A stretch of 64,000 nucleotides of DNA from Camarhynchus parvulus. Taxonomy: Eukaryota > Chordata > Aves > Passeriformes > Thraupidae. The position numbers and the translations under genes were made by a program. This document shows positions 50,360 to 63,066 of the stretch, in pieces. The stretch lies in assembly GCF_901933205.1 (NCBI RefSeq), contig NC_044599.1, forward strand, positions 2,120,841-2,184,840. The letters are read 5' to 3'. The stretch's first letter is position 1. Each line of letters begins with the position of its first letter. Under the pieces are notes generated by a model. It was given only the letters and a program-made list of their open reading frames with translations, searched no databases and had not been told where the DNA came from.

Positions 50360-50945
50360 CCATTTTGGTTTGGGTTTATTTTGGTTTGGGTCCATTTTGA
50401 TTAGGGTCTATTTGAGTTTGGGTCCATTTTGGTTTGGGTCCATTTTGGTTTGGGTCTATTTTGGTTTGGGTCTGTTTTGGTTTGGCTCTATTTTGGTTGG
50501 GTCCATTTTGGTTCGGGTCTATTTTGGTTTGGATCCATTTTGGTTTGGGCTTATTTTGGTTTGGCTCCATTTTCGTTTGGCTCCATTTTGGTTTGGGTTT
50601 ATTTTGATTTGGGTCTCTTTTGGTTTGAGTCCGTTTTGGTTTGGGTCTGTTTTGATTTGGGTCCATTTTGGTTTGGCTCCATTTTAGTTAGGGTGTATTT
50701 GGGTTTGGAGCCATTTTGGTTTGGATCTACTTTGGTTTGGGTCCATTTTGGTTTGGCTCCATTTTGGTTTGGCTCCATTTTGGTTTGGCTCTACTTTGGT
50801 TTGGCTCCATTTTAGTTAGGGTGTATTTGGGTTTGGAGCCATTTTGGTTTGGGTCCATTTTGGTTTGGATCTATTTGGGTTTGGGTCCATTTTGGTTTGG
50901 CTCCATTTTGGTTTTGCTCTACTTTGGTTTGGCTCCATTTTGACA
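50360..50945. repeat. TTTTGGTTTGGGTC minisatellite at the ANKRD33 5' side
   Basis: About 33 units of CCATTTTGGTTTGGGTCTAT variants, beginning about 140 bp upstream of the ANKRD33 coding exon's acceptor. Confidence 0.95.
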
Positions 50946-51444
50946 GACAGCCCCTCCCAGCACTATCTGTCCATCCTGGAATTCCAGAAGCGACTGGCAA
51001 AATTCAAAAGGTGCTTTCCACCCCTGGAGGACATTGGGCCATCCAGGTGTCCTTTGTCCCTTTGTCCCTGCTTGGTGGCTCCCTGCCCCTTCCCTGCCCC
51101 TCTCCCCGGGGTTAAAGGAACACCAACCACGGGCTCAGGGAGTTCTGTTGGAGCTGCTGCTGCATCCAGAGCCCTGTGAGCCAGGAATAAAGCTCTGGAT
51201 CCAAACCCTCCATCAGAACCCACTCCTTTCCTTCACCATCGCCTTAAAGCTTCTCCACAGAGGGAAACCTGAGCTCCTGCGTGCCTGGAATTGTCTCCAG
51301 TGCCCAGCTGCAGCATCCAGCTGGCCAAAGGCGTCTCTGGGGTGAAACCAGCACAGCTGCCGCCTTTTGGTTCAGCAGCAAGGGCCACACAAGCTCAGGC
51401 AGGTCCTGTCCAGCAATACTGGAAATGTTCCAATAACCAGGATA
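50946..51444. other. Unique sequence, nothing recognised
   Basis: Non-repetitive; may include the ANKRD33 5' UTR exon or promoter but I cannot place either. Confidence 0.35.
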
Positions 51445-52138
51445 TTTTTAATGAAAAGTCTCTTGCTAGGATTTTTTCCTCCTGGGAAGCTTCAGCTTCT
51501 CCATGTTTTGCTGCTCTGCAATGCGATTTGAGGAATTGTTTACCAGCATGTGAATTGTTCTTAATTAATGGCCAATCACAGTCCAGCTGTGTCGGACTAT
51601 CTGGTTAGACACAGGTTTTTATTATTCATTCTTGTCTGGCCTGCTGATGTCTCCTTCCTCTTTCTTTAGTATAGTTTTAGTATATAATTTTCATGTAATA
51701 TGATATGATATGAAATGTATATATATTTATATATTTAGCATATATAATAATATATATTATATAAATAATAAATATTATATAAATAATATATATTATATAA
51801 TATATAATTATAATTATACATAATTAAATATAATATATTATTATATATTATAATATATTGTATATATTATATAATATTATCTATAATATTATATAATATA
51901 ACATATAGATAATTATATATAAATAGATATAATGTATATTATATATTATATATATTAATATATATTTAGTATTAATTTTAATGGGATATGATATGATACA
52001 ATATAATGTAATATGATATAATATAATGTAATATAATGTAATATAATAATAATATAATATAATATAATATAATATAATATAATATAATATAATATAATAT
52101 AATATAATATAATATAATATAATATAATATAATATAAT
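51445..52138 (+). mobile_element. LTR family B copy with expanded AT tract
   Basis: TCTTGCTAGGATTTTTTCCT, CCTGGGAAGCTTCAGC, ATGTGAATTGTTCTTAATTA, GCCAATCACAGTCCAGCTGT, TTCTTTAGTATAGTTTTAGT, then 470 bp of AT-rich arrays including (AATAT)n at 52015-52137. The usual 3' end is not evident. Confidence 0.75.
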
Positions 52139-52339
52139 TCACGCCATCACAATTAGAAGCTAATTATTTCTTGATTACAATACATTATAAGCGTTTCTTG
52201 GCATATCAGCTTTGGCCACACCATGGTGCAGATTCTTTAAATCTAGTTATCTAAAATTACCCCTCGTGGCTCCTAGTAAAATGTATCTTTCACAGTTCTG
52301 TTTCTCCAAAATATCTAATATTAATTGCCTCCACACCCT
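52139..52339. other. Unique sequence between repeats
   Basis: Nothing recognised. Confidence 0.35.
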
Positions 52340-52805
52340 TACTCCAGAGTTTTCATCATCTGTGAGGATTTATTCCTCCACTACAGTTTGTAATTTCCAA
52401 TCTCTGAATTTCATTAATGAGGAATTTATTCTTCTACTACAGTATGTAATTTTTAATTTCTCAATTCCATTAATGGGGAATTTATTCTTCTACTACAGTT
52501 TGAAATTTTCAATCTCTGAATTCCATTAATGAGGAATTTAATTTAATTTAATTTTTAATCTCTCAATTCTGTGAATGAGAAGTTTATTCTTCTACTACAG
52601 TTTGTAATTTGTAATCACTGAATTCCATTAATGAAGAATTTATTCTTCTGCTAGAATTTGTAATTTTCAATCTCTGAATTCCATTAATGAGGAATTTATT
52701 CCTCCACTACAGGTTTGTAATTTTCAATATCTCAATGCCACTAATGAGAAATTTAATTTAATTTAATTTTTAACCTCTGAATGCCATTTAATTTAATTTT
52801 TAACC
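52340..52805. repeat. Tandem repeat, unit about 57-65 bp, about 7 copies
   Basis: TTATTCTTCTACTACAGTTT, GTAATTTTCAATCTCTGAAT, TCCATTAATGAGGAA variants; some copies carry (AATTT)n. Confidence 0.92.
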
Positions 52806-53399
52806 CCCGAATGCAGCAGCTCCTGGCTCCCCCAGGACACAGAACCCTGGCAGCAGGGATCAAACCCTCTCACTTCTCAGCAGAAGCCGCCCATTAATTA
52901 ATTAATTAGGAGGAAAGGAGGAAAACTCCAAATTCCACTAAACTTCCCCACCCCTCAGATGCTCCCGAGCACGGAGGGAAATTCCTCTCACCTGGATCCT
53001 CCCTGGGGCCGCTCAGATCTTCCCCGCGGGTCCCTCCTCAGCTGGGCAGCATCCTGGCCACAACCAGGAGGAAAAACTCGCTGAGCATCCCTGGGATGTC
53101 CCCGTGTCCCCTCTGCAGGGAAAAACAGGTTTGTGCCCCGTGGCTGAGGTGGCTTTTTGGCACCAAAGCTGTGACAACCTGCACGTTGACGTGGGGCTCA
53201 GCGACCCGAGAGATCTTAACTTAAATTGTTGCTTTAAATGGCTGCATCCATCCTGAGCAGGATCAGGACGGGATTTAGTGTATTTATCTGAGGGAGCTGC
53301 TGGGAGCCCTGGGCTGTGTTTTTATATTTTTATACAGCCTGAGCAGCTCCACAGGCTCAGCTGAAACCCCCCAAAAATCTCCCTTCCACCTGACTTTCT
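52806..53399. other. Unique sequence, nothing recognised
   Basis: Non-repetitive GC-moderate sequence without a recognised gene. Confidence 0.4.
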
Positions 53400-54300
53400 G
53401 GGCAGGTGAATTGGCTGAGCTGGTAATTCTGGGAATTCTGTGAACTGGCTGAGCAGATCACACTGTGAATTCTCTGAATTTGCTGAGCAGATCACACTGG
53501 GTTATGGCGGGGACCTGGGTTCTGTGAATTGGCAGAGCAGATCACACTGGGAATTTCTGTGAATTGGCTGAGCAGATCACTCTGGAAATTCTGTGAATTG
53601 GCTGAGCAGATCACACTGGGAATTTCTGTGAATTGGCTGAGCAGATCACACTGGGAATTTCTGTGAATTGGCTGAGCAGATCACTCTGGAAATTCTGTGA
53701 ATTGGCTGAGCAGATCACTGGGAATTTCTGTGAATTGGCTGAGCAGATCACACTGGGAATTCTCTGAATTGGCAGAGCAGATCACTCTGGGAATTCTGTG
53801 AATTGGCTGAGCAGATCACACTGGGAATTCCGTGAATTGGCAGAACAGATCACTCTGGGAATTCTGTGAATTGGCTGAGCAGGTAATTCTGGAAATTCTG
53901 TGAATTGGCTGAGCAGATCACACTGGGAATTCTGTGACTTGGCTGAGCAGATCACACTGGGAATTTCTGTGAATTGGCAGAGCAGGTAATTCTGGAAATT
54001 CTGTGAATTGGCTGAGCAGATCACTGGGAATTTCTGTGAATTGGCTGAGCAGATCACACTGGGAATTCTCTGAATTGGCAGAGCAGATCACACTGGGAAT
54101 TCCATGAATTGGCTGAGCAGATCACTCTGGGAATTCTGTGAATTGGCAGAGCAGATCACACTGGGAATTTCTGTGAATTGGCAGAGCAGATCACTCTGGG
54201 AATTTCTGTGAATTGGCTGAGCAGATCACTTTGGGAATTCTGTGAATTGGCTGAGCAGATCACTCTGGGAATTTCTGTGAATTGGCTGAGCACATAATTC
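53400..54300. repeat. 34-35-bp minisatellite, about 25 copies
   Basis: Unit GAATTCTGTGAATTGGCTGA GCAGATCACACTGG with CTGAGCAG/CAGAGCAG and ACACTGG/ACTCTGG variants. Confidence 0.96.
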
Positions 54301-54600
54301 TGCTTGTGCAATACAAAGCTGTGTTTCGTGCCAGGTACATACAGGCAATGTGTGTATTTGTGATTGTGATGTATATGGAGACCAACCATGGGACAGTTGT
54401 GAATTCTGATAATAACTGAGGAAAGCAAAGCATGGGAGAAGGCCTTTGAACTTATCCTTTGTCTGCAATTAACCTTAGTTGATTTAGGAGCGTTGGAATT
54501 AAAGCGTTAAGGATGCTGCTCTTTGCTTGTAGTCAAGCCTTAAAGAGTTCTGCAATAATAACCTTTGGAAGTATAATTTTAGAGTATTGCTTGTAGCCTT
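54301..54600. other. Unique or unclassified retroviral-type sequence
   Basis: No gene; may be the 5' part of the LTR-like element that follows. Not resolved. Confidence 0.3.
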
Positions 54601-55687
54601 GAAAATATATATATTTATATTTATTTTATAGATATAAACTATATATATTTATAGAAAGTATATATATTTATGTTTATTTTTTATAGATATATATTTGGAA
54701 TATATATAAAGGAAACATCTCACACCTCAACAAAACAGGAAAACAGCTGGAGAAAGGAAGATGAACATCAACTCAAGGATTTATAGTTTTGACCAAGGGA
54801 AGCTGGACATCGCTGTTATGAGATTTATAGTCCTTGTAATTAAAAGGTGGACCCACATCTGGGGAGCTGGACTGCGCCAGATGGGATTCTCTTCTGTCTT
54901 TTGGAAACTGGACCAGCACCATCTGGGATATTCCTTTTGGGATACATCCTGAGAAAAACTAAATCACAACAGGGTATAGAACTGTGATGTAAAAATTTGG
55001 AATAGAAACTGCTGATGAGTAAAAATGGGAATAGAAACTGCTGAGAAAGCTGCTGAGTACCCCTATAAATACCTGTGAGCCTCAACTATTGGTGTGCAGT
55101 TCAGGGAAAACTTCCCCCACTGTACCCAGCACTGTACTGCTCATACTTTACCATATTAATTAATAAATTGATTGCTGCTTGAATATTGGCCTAGTCAAGC
55201 TTATTTATAACAAGCTGGACTTCACCAGATGGGATTCGTCTTTCTTCTTTTGGAAACTGGACCACCACTATCTGGGGATACTCCTTTTGGGATACATCCT
55301 GAGAAAAACTAAATCACAACAGGGTATAGAATTAATGTGGCGTAAAAATTTGGAATAGAAACTGCTGATGAGTAAAAATGGGAATAGAAACTGCTAGAAT
55401 GAAGATCCTGATACTGAATATAAAGATCCTGGTGCTGAATATGAAGACTCTGGTGCTGAATATAAAGATTCTGGTGCTGAATATGAAGATTCTGGTGCTG
55501 AATATCAAGACCCTGAGAAAGCTTCTGAGTACCCCTATAAATACCTGTGAGCCCCAACTATTGGTGTGCAGTTCAGGGAAAACTTCCCCCACTGTACCCA
55601 GCACTGTACTGCTCACACTTTACCATATTAATTAATAAATTGATTGCTGCTTGAATATTGGCCTAGTCAAGCTTCTCATTTATAACA
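54601..55687 (+). mobile_element. LTR-like element with tandemly duplicated 3' half
   Basis: The block starting AGCTGGACT near 54865 and ending CTTATTTATAACA near 55211 is repeated from 55213 to 55687. Each copy has CAGATGGGATTC, GGATACATCCTGAGAAAAAC, CCCCTATAAATACCTGTGAG (TATA-like), and TTAATTAATAAATTGATTG. The second copy holds a 120-bp insert of the 21-bp unit found in the large array downstream. Confidence 0.75.
55396..55518. repeat. 21-bp unit block inside the LTR copy
   Basis: About six units of CTGGTGCTGAATATAAAGAT type sit between GGAATAGAAACTGCT and CTGAGAAAGC, which are adjacent in the first LTR copy (55043-55050). Confidence 0.92.
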
Positions 55688-56139
55688 TGCTCCAATCAAG
55701 GGCTGGGACATCTGAAATGTACACGTGCATTCAACAAACTCTGTGATTTCCCCTTCCCTCCTTTGGAATGAATTCCAAAGCTCTCAGGGCAGCTTTACCC
55801 CAAGAGCTGCAAAAATCGTTTTTCCTAAATTCCACGTGAAGCCTGACTGTTCTCTTCAGCTTTAAAGGGTTTTTTGTTGTCGTTGTTTGTACGTTGTGGA
55901 GGTTTTTATGCGTTTCCTGGAGTTCAAGGGCCATCTGGACTCTGAGAGGGCATTCCCAGCCCCTGGCTCAGCTCTTTTCTTGCCAAAAAGGCAGGAATTT
56001 GGTGCCAAGGCAAATCGTGGGAGAGGGCAGAGGGCGCTTTGCTGCACGCACGAAAATATGTGAGATATATGAAAAATATGGATCAGAGGAAGGATCCCAG
56101 CTGTTCCCTCCGTGCTGGGAAGCACGAGCTGGGAATCCT

Positions 56140-59100
56140 GGGGCTGAATAGAAAGATCTTGGTGCTGAATATAAAGACATTGGTGGTGAATATAAAGATA
56201 CTGGGGCTGAATATGAATATTCTGGCACTGAATATAAAGACCCTGGTGCTGAATATAAAGATTCGTGCAAAGATTTGGTGCTGGTATAAATTTTGTGCTG
56301 ATATAATTGGTGCTGAATATGATATTGGTGCTAAAGACCCTGGTGCTGAACATAAATGCTGGTGCTGAATATGAATATTCTCTACGAAAAAAGAACTGTT
56401 AAATATAAAGCCTTGGTGCTGAATATAAAGGATTTGGTGCTGAATATAAATTTACTAGTGCTGAATATAAAGAATTTGGTGCTGAATATAAAAATGTATA
56501 TAAAATTGTGCTAATATGAAACCCTGGTGCTGAATAGAAAATGCTGGTGCTGAATATAAAGATCTGGGGCTGAATATATTTGTGCTGAATATAATTTACT
56601 AGTGCTGATATAAACCCTGGTGCTGAATATAGATTTTGCTGAAAAAAATGCGGTGCTGAATATATCTGGCACTGAATATGATATACTGTGCTGATGAAAA
56701 CCCTGGTGCTGAATATGATATTTGGTGCTTAATATGAAGACCCTGGTGCTGATATAAAATGGTTTATATTCTAATATGAAACTGGTGCTGAACATAAGAT
56801 ACTGGTGCTGAATTTTGTTATTGTATTGGTGCTGAATATGATATTCTCTCACTGAATACTAAGCCTTGGTGTTAAATATAAGACCCTGGTGCTGAATATA
56901 AAGAATTTGGTGCTGAGTATAAATTTACTAGTGCTGAATATAAAGATCTTGGTGCTGTACAAAATGCTGGTCTGATATAAAGATTCTGGTGCTGAATATA
57001 AATATATTAGTGCTGATATAAAGTACTGGGGCTGTATGAATATCCTGGCGCTGATATAGATCCTGGTGCTGAATAAAGGCTAAGTATATAAAGATCTGTG
57101 CTGAATATGAATATTCTGGCACAGAATGTGAATATACTAATGCTGAATATAAAAACCCTGGTGCTGAATATGAAGACCCTGGTGCTGAATATAAAATGCT
57201 GGTGCTGAATATGAATATTCTGGTGCTGAATATGAATATTCTCTCACTGAACACGAAGACCCTGGTGTTAAATATAAAGACCTTGGTGCTGAATATAAAG
57301 GATTTGGTGCTGAATATAAATTTACTAGTGCTGAATATAAAGAATTTGGTGCTGAATATAAAAATGCTGGTGCTGAATATAAAGAATTTGGTGCTGAATA
57401 TGAAGACCCTGGTGCTGAATACAAAAATGCTGGTGCTGAATATGAATATTCTCTCACTGAATACGAAGACCTTGGTGTTAAATATAAAGACCTTGGTGCT
57501 GAATATAAAGGACTTGGTGCTGAATATAAATTTACTAGTGCTGAATATGAAGATTCTGGTGCTGAATATAAAGATTCTGGTGCTGAATATAAAGACCCTG
57601 GTGCTGAATATAAAGACCCTGGTGCTGAATAGAAAAATGCTGGTGCTGAATATAAAGATCCTGGTGCTGAATATAAAGAATTTGATGCTGAATATAAATG
57701 TACTAGTGCTGAATATAAAGGCCCTGGTGCTGAATATGAAGATTCTGGTGCTGAAGATAAAAATGCTGGTGCTGAATATGAATATTCTGGCACTGAATAT
57801 GAATATCCTGGTGCTGAATAGAAAAACCCTGGTGCTGAATATGAATATTCTGGTGCTTAATATGAAGACCCTGGTGCTGAATATAAAGGCCCTGGTGCTG
57901 AATATGAAGATTCTGGCACTGAATATGAAGATCCTGGTGCTGAACATAAAGATACTGGTGCTGAATATGAATATTCTGGTGCTGAATATGAATATTCTCT
58001 CACTGAATACTAAGACCTTGGTGTTAAATATAAAGACCCTGGTCCTGAATATAAAGAATTTGGTGCTGAGTATAAATTTACTAGTGCTGAATATAAAGAT
58101 CTTGGTGCTGAATACAAAAATGCTGGTGCTGAATATAAAGATTCTGATGCTGAACATAAATATATTAGTGCTGAATATAAAGATACTGGGGCTGAATATG
58201 AATATCCTGGCACTGAATATGAAGACCCTGGTGCTGCATATAAAGACTGAAGTGGTGAATATAAAGATTCTAGTGCTAAATATGAATATCTGCACAGAAT
58301 GGGAATATACTAATGCTGATATAAACCCTGTGCTGATAGAAGCTGGTGCTGAACATAAAATGGTGGTGCTGAATATGAATATTCTGGTGCTGAATATGAA
58401 TATTCTCTCACTGAATACGAAGACCCTGGTGTTAAATATAAAGACCCTGGTGCTGAATATAAAGGATTTGGTGCTGAATATAAATTTACTAGTGCTGAAT
58501 ATAAAGATTCTGGTGCTGAATATAAAGACCCTGGTGCTGAATATAAAGAATTTGGTGCTGAATAGAAAAATGCTGGTGCTGAATATAAAGATCCTGGTGC
58601 TGAATATAAAGATACTGGTGCTGAATATGAAGACCCTGGTGCTGAATATAAAAATCCTGGTGTCAAATATAAAGATTTTGGTGCTGAATATAAAGGATTT
58701 GGTGCTGAATATAAAGACCCTGGTGCTGAATATAAAATGCTGGTGCTGAATATGAATATTCTGGCACTGAATATGAAGATTCTGGTGCTGAATATAAAGA
58801 ATTTGGTGCTGAGTATAAATTTACTAGTGCTGGATATAAAGATCTTGGTGCTGAATACAAAAATGTGGTGCTGAATATAAAAATCCTGGTGTCAAATATA
58901 AAGATTTTGGTGCTGAATATAAAGGATTTGGTGCTGAATATAAAGACCCTGGTGCTGAATATAAAATGCTGGTGCTGAATATGAATATTCTGGCACTGAA
59001 TATGAAGATTCTGGTGCTGAATATGAAGACCCTGGTGCTGAATATAAAGAATTTGGTGCTGAGTATAAATTTACTAGTGCTGAATATAAAGATCTTGGTG

Positions 59101-60262
59101 CTGAATATTAAAATGCTGGTGCTGAATATAAAGACCCTGGTGCTGAATATAAAGAATTTGGTGCTGAATATGAAGACCCTGGTGCTGAATATAAAGATTC
59201 TGGTGCTGAACATAAATATATTAGTGCTGAATATAAAGATACTGGGGCTGAATATGAATATCCTGGCGCTGAATATGAAGATCCTGGTGCTGCATATAAA
59301 GACTGAAGTGGTGAATATAAAGATTCTAGTGCTAAATATGAATATTCTGGCACAGAATGTGAATATACTAATGCTGAATATAAAAACCCTGGTGCTGAAT
59401 ATGAAGACCCTGGTGCTGAACATAAAATGGTGGTGCTGAATATGAATATTCTGGTGCTGAATATGAATATTCTCTCACTGAATACTAAGACCTTGGTGTT
59501 AAATATAAAGACCTTGGTGCTGAATATAAAGGACTTGGTGCTGAATATAAATTTACTAGTGCTGAATATGAAGATTCTGGTGCTGAATATAAAGAATTTG
59601 GTGCTGAATATAAAGAATTTGGTGCTGAATATAAATTTACTAGTGCTGAATATGAAGACCCTGGTGCTGAATATGAAGATTCTGGCGCTGAATATAAAGA
59701 CCCTGGTGCTGAATAGAAAAATGCTGGTGCTGAATATAAAGACCCTGGGGCTGAATATAAAGAATTTGGTGCTGAATATAAATTTACTAGTGCTGAATAT
59801 GAAGATTCTGGTGCTGAATATGAAGACTAAATTTAAAAATTTTTGCTTTGTGCTGAACAGAAAAATGCTGGTGCTGAATATGAATATTCTGGCACTGAAT
59901 ATGAAGATTCTGGTGCTGAATATAAAGAATTTGGTGCTGAATATAAATTTACTAGTGCTGAATATAAAGATTCTGGTGCTGAATGTAAAGATCCTGGTGC
60001 TGAATATAAAGAATTTGGTGCTGAATATAAATTTACTAGTGCTGAATATAAAGATTCTGGTGCTGAATATAAAGAATTTGGTGCTGAATATTAAGATTCT
60101 GGTGCTGAATATAAATTTACTAGTGCTGAATATGAAGACCCTGGTGCTGAATATAAAATGCTGGTGCTGAATATGAATATTCTGGTGCTGAATATAAAGA
60201 CCCTGGTGCTGAATACAAAAATGCTGGTGCTGAATATGAAGATCCTGGTGCTGAAGGTGCAG
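56140..60262. repeat. Large 21-bp minisatellite, about 190 units
   Basis: Unit GGTGCTGAATATAAAGACCC T with AATATGAAGATTCT, AATATAAATTTACTA, AATATGAATATTCT variants in recurring higher-order strings. Since 21 is a multiple of 3, frames stay open (plus Val-Leu-Asn-Ile-Lys, Gly-Ala-Glu-Tyr-Lys; minus Ile-Phe-Ser-Thr-Arg, Tyr-Ser-Ala-Pro), up to 517 codons. No gene signals. The right edge grades into diverged GC-rich units up to about 60350. Confidence 0.96.
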
Positions 60263-60599
60263 ATCTTGGCTCTGAATTCGAAGATGCCGATGAGGATCCC
60301 CGTGCTGAGCCCCAGAACCCTGATGCTGAACGTGCAGCTCCCAGGCACAGCGCGGTCAGCTCGGCGCTGTCACCCTGCTGTGACACCTGCTGCCAGCCTC
60401 ATGCTCTGCCTTACCTCGGGGAGCAGATTTAGGGCTTAAGGAGTCACCCTGGCAGCCATGTGCCGTAATCTGCAGCCTGGAAAAGTCAGGAGGCCCTGAG
60501 GCCGTTATGTAAAGACAGGGCTGGGCGCTGGAGTGGGTGCCCAGGTGGTACCAGGGCTGGGGGCAGCACAGAAGGGTTTTGGTGGTTGTTGTATATCAC

Positions 60600-60965
60600 A
60601 GACATTTCTTTTATGAAAAATCTTCTCTTAAGGTTTTTTTCTGCTGAAGCTGAGAGTTTCAGCAGCAAGATGTAAGCAGCAGGTTGTCTGCTGCTGTAGA
60701 ATGCAACAGGTAAATCTGTGGTTAGTTCTGGTGAAGATGTTTTAGTTCGGTGACCAGTCACAACAAAGCCAGCTCTGAGAGTCTGTCAAAGCCAGCTTGT
60801 GTGTCATCATTCTTTGCTTTTCTTAGCTTAAGTTAGCAGCTTCTAGAACTCTCCTTTCCTTTTCTTTTTTTTAGTGTAGTATAGTATATGTATATATCTT
60901 AAAATAATAAATCAAGCCTTCTGTAATAGAGTCAAAGATCTCGTCTCTTCCTTCACCCAAACAAC
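60600..60965 (+). mobile_element. LTR family B copy, diverged, unexpanded
   Basis: TTATGAAAAATCTTCTCTTA, GGTGACCAGTCACAACAAAG, TTTTTTTAGTGTAGTATAGT, AAAATAATAAATCAAGCCTT CT, in the order of the other family B copies but without the long AT tract. Confidence 0.65.
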
Positions 60966-61144
60966 CATCACACTTATATGCAATAGGCAGCCCCAAATCT
61001 GCACCTGGAACACTGGGGCTAAGTGCTTTCATTAAATAGAAAGGATCAGTAATTCTCCTGCAGGAGCTCATGGCAGGAATTGAAATGCCAGCTCCAAAAT
61101 TCAATACATCCAAGGATTGCTCCAAGAAAAAGCTGGCAGGACAA

Positions 61145-62720
61145 ACAGAACCTGAATCCCCCAAAAATAATACTTTAACCCTAAAATCCTAACCTTAACC
61201 TAGCACAACAATAATCTACAAGCAGAAACCAAAACAAAAAACATAATTATAAAGCTTAAAAAAAAAAAACCTAATGCAAAAAACACCTAGTCTAAAAAAA
61301 ACTGTCTAACCCAAAATCTAACCCTAAAGACAATGCTAACAATAATCCTAAAAAATCACTAAACCTGAATCCTAAGCCAAACACAAAGCAATAACACTAA
61401 AGTTAAAACAAAAGCCCAAACCAAGAGCAGACCCAGATCCTAACCATAACCCTGACCAACCACTGAACCCTAACCCCTAATCCTAACTCCAATCCTAAAC
61501 TCTAACCCTAACCCGTAATCCTAACCCAAACCCAACACTAACCAATAAGCAAAAACCAAACCCCAAAACATAACTCTAAAGCTAAAAAAAAACTAATAAA
61601 AAAAAAAAAATCCCCGTCTTCCCCAAAATCTAACCCTAAAGACAATGCCAAAAATAATCCTAACAAAATCCCTAAACCGGAATCCTATTCCAAACCCAAA
61701 GCAATAACACTAAAGCTAAAACAAATCCCAAATCAAGGGCAAACCCAATCCCTCACCATAACCATGACCAAACATTGAACCCGAACTTTAACCATAAAAC
61801 TAACTCTAAACAAACCCTAACCCAGCACTAACCTATAAGCAGAAACCACAGCAAAAAACAGAACTCCAAAGCTAAACAAACCTAATAAAAAAAAAACCCA
61901 AGTCTTACCCAAACTCTAAATACAATGCTAACAACAATCCTAACAAAATCCCTAAACCTGGATACTAAACCAAATCCAAATAATACTAAAGGTAAAACAA
62001 AAGCTGAAACCAAGAGCAAATCCAGATCCTAACCATAAGCCTGACCAAACACTGAACCTAACCCTAATACCAACCCCAACCCCTAATCCTAACCCAAACC
62101 CTAAGTCAACACTAACCTATAAGCAGAAATCAAACAAAAAATATAACTCTAAAGCTAAAAAACCTGATCCAAAATACCCCTGTCTGACCCAAAATCTAAC
62201 CCTAATTACAATTCTAACAATAATCCTAAAAAAATCCCTAGACCTGAATACTGAGCCAAACCCAAATAACACTAAAAGGAAAACAGAAGCCCAAATGAAG
62301 AGCAAACCCAGATCCTAACCATAACCTTGACCAAACACTGAACCTAACCCTAACAATGAAAATAACCCTAACCCCTAGCCCTAACCCTTAGCCTAACCCA
62401 ATACTAGCCCATAAGCAAAAAGCAACCCCAAGACACAACTCTGAAGCTAAAAAACCACAAAAACCTAATCCAAAAAACTCCCAAGTCTTACCCAAAATCT
62501 AACCCTAAACACAATGCTGACCATAATCATAACGAAATCCCTACACCTGAATCCTGTTCCAAACCCAAAGCAAGAACAATAAAATAAAACCAAAAGCCCA
62601 GATAAAAAGGAAAGCCAATCCCTAAACCCTAACCCTGACCAAACCCTAGCTCTGACCCTAATCATAACACCAATCCTGAACCCTAAACCCTAAACACTAA
62701 ACCCTAAACCCTGACACCTC
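61145..62720. repeat. Degenerate telomere-like (CCCTAA) satellite, unit about 290-330 bp
   Basis: AACCCTAA, CCTAACCCTAACC and close variants throughout. A longer unit with TATAAGCAGAAACCA, AACTCTAAAGCTAAA, CAAAATCTAACCCTAA, AACAATAATCCTAA and CCTGACCAAACACTGAACC recurs near 61215, 61540, 61830, 62117 and 62409. Confidence 0.88.
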
Positions 62721-62779
62721 GGCCGCCCGTTCGCCTCCTCTGCAAAACCCCAACGCCCCGTGTGGCTGCACTTCGCCCT

Positions 62780-63066
62780 CTCTCCTCTCCCTCCTCTCCG
62801 CTCTCCTCTCCTCTCTCCCTCTCTCCTCTCCTCTCCTCTCCTCTCCTCTCCTCTCCTCTCCTCTCTCCTCTCCTCTCCTCTCCTCTCCTCTCCTCTCCTC
62901 TCCTCTCCTCTCCTCTCCTCTCCTCTCCTCTCCTCTCCTCTCCTCTCCTCTCCTCTCCTCTCCTCTCCTCTCCTCTCCTCTCCTCTCCTCTCCTCTCCTC
63001 TCCTCTCCTCTCCTCTCCTCTCCTCTCCTCTCCTCTCCTCTCCTCTCCTCTCCTCTCCTCTCCTCT
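62780..63066. repeat. (CTCTC)n pentamer array
   Basis: TCTCCTCTCCTCTCC, about 50 units, all pyrimidine on plus. Confidence 0.97.

Noticed and set aside
50172..50363. Upstream extension of ANKRD33 to an earlier in-frame ATG (MEGDGGRERER)
   Set aside because: A good 3' splice site (TGTGCCTGCACAG at 50224-50226) separates it from the coding exon, and the extension is translated minisatellite edge and low-complexity sequence.
53400..54300. CRISPR-like array of about 35-bp regular repeats
   Set aside because: There are no unique spacers between repeats and the context is a vertebrate genome; it is a minisatellite.
56928..60170. Open frames of up to 517 codons on both strands (Val-Leu-Asn-Ile-Lys and Ile-Phe-Ser-Thr-Arg repeats)
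   Set aside because: The unit is 21 bp, a multiple of three, so frames stay open by arithmetic. No domain, splice or start context, and frames are open on both strands at once.
60240..60432. Acidic frame (GAEGADLGSEFEDADEDP...) as a gene exon
   Set aside because: It continues the 21-bp unit frame with growing divergence; more simply the decayed edge of the array. No acceptor or donor frames it convincingly.
61145..62720. A true chromosome end
   Set aside because: CCCTAA words are degenerate, organised in a longer unit, and unique DNA and other repeats follow to 64000.
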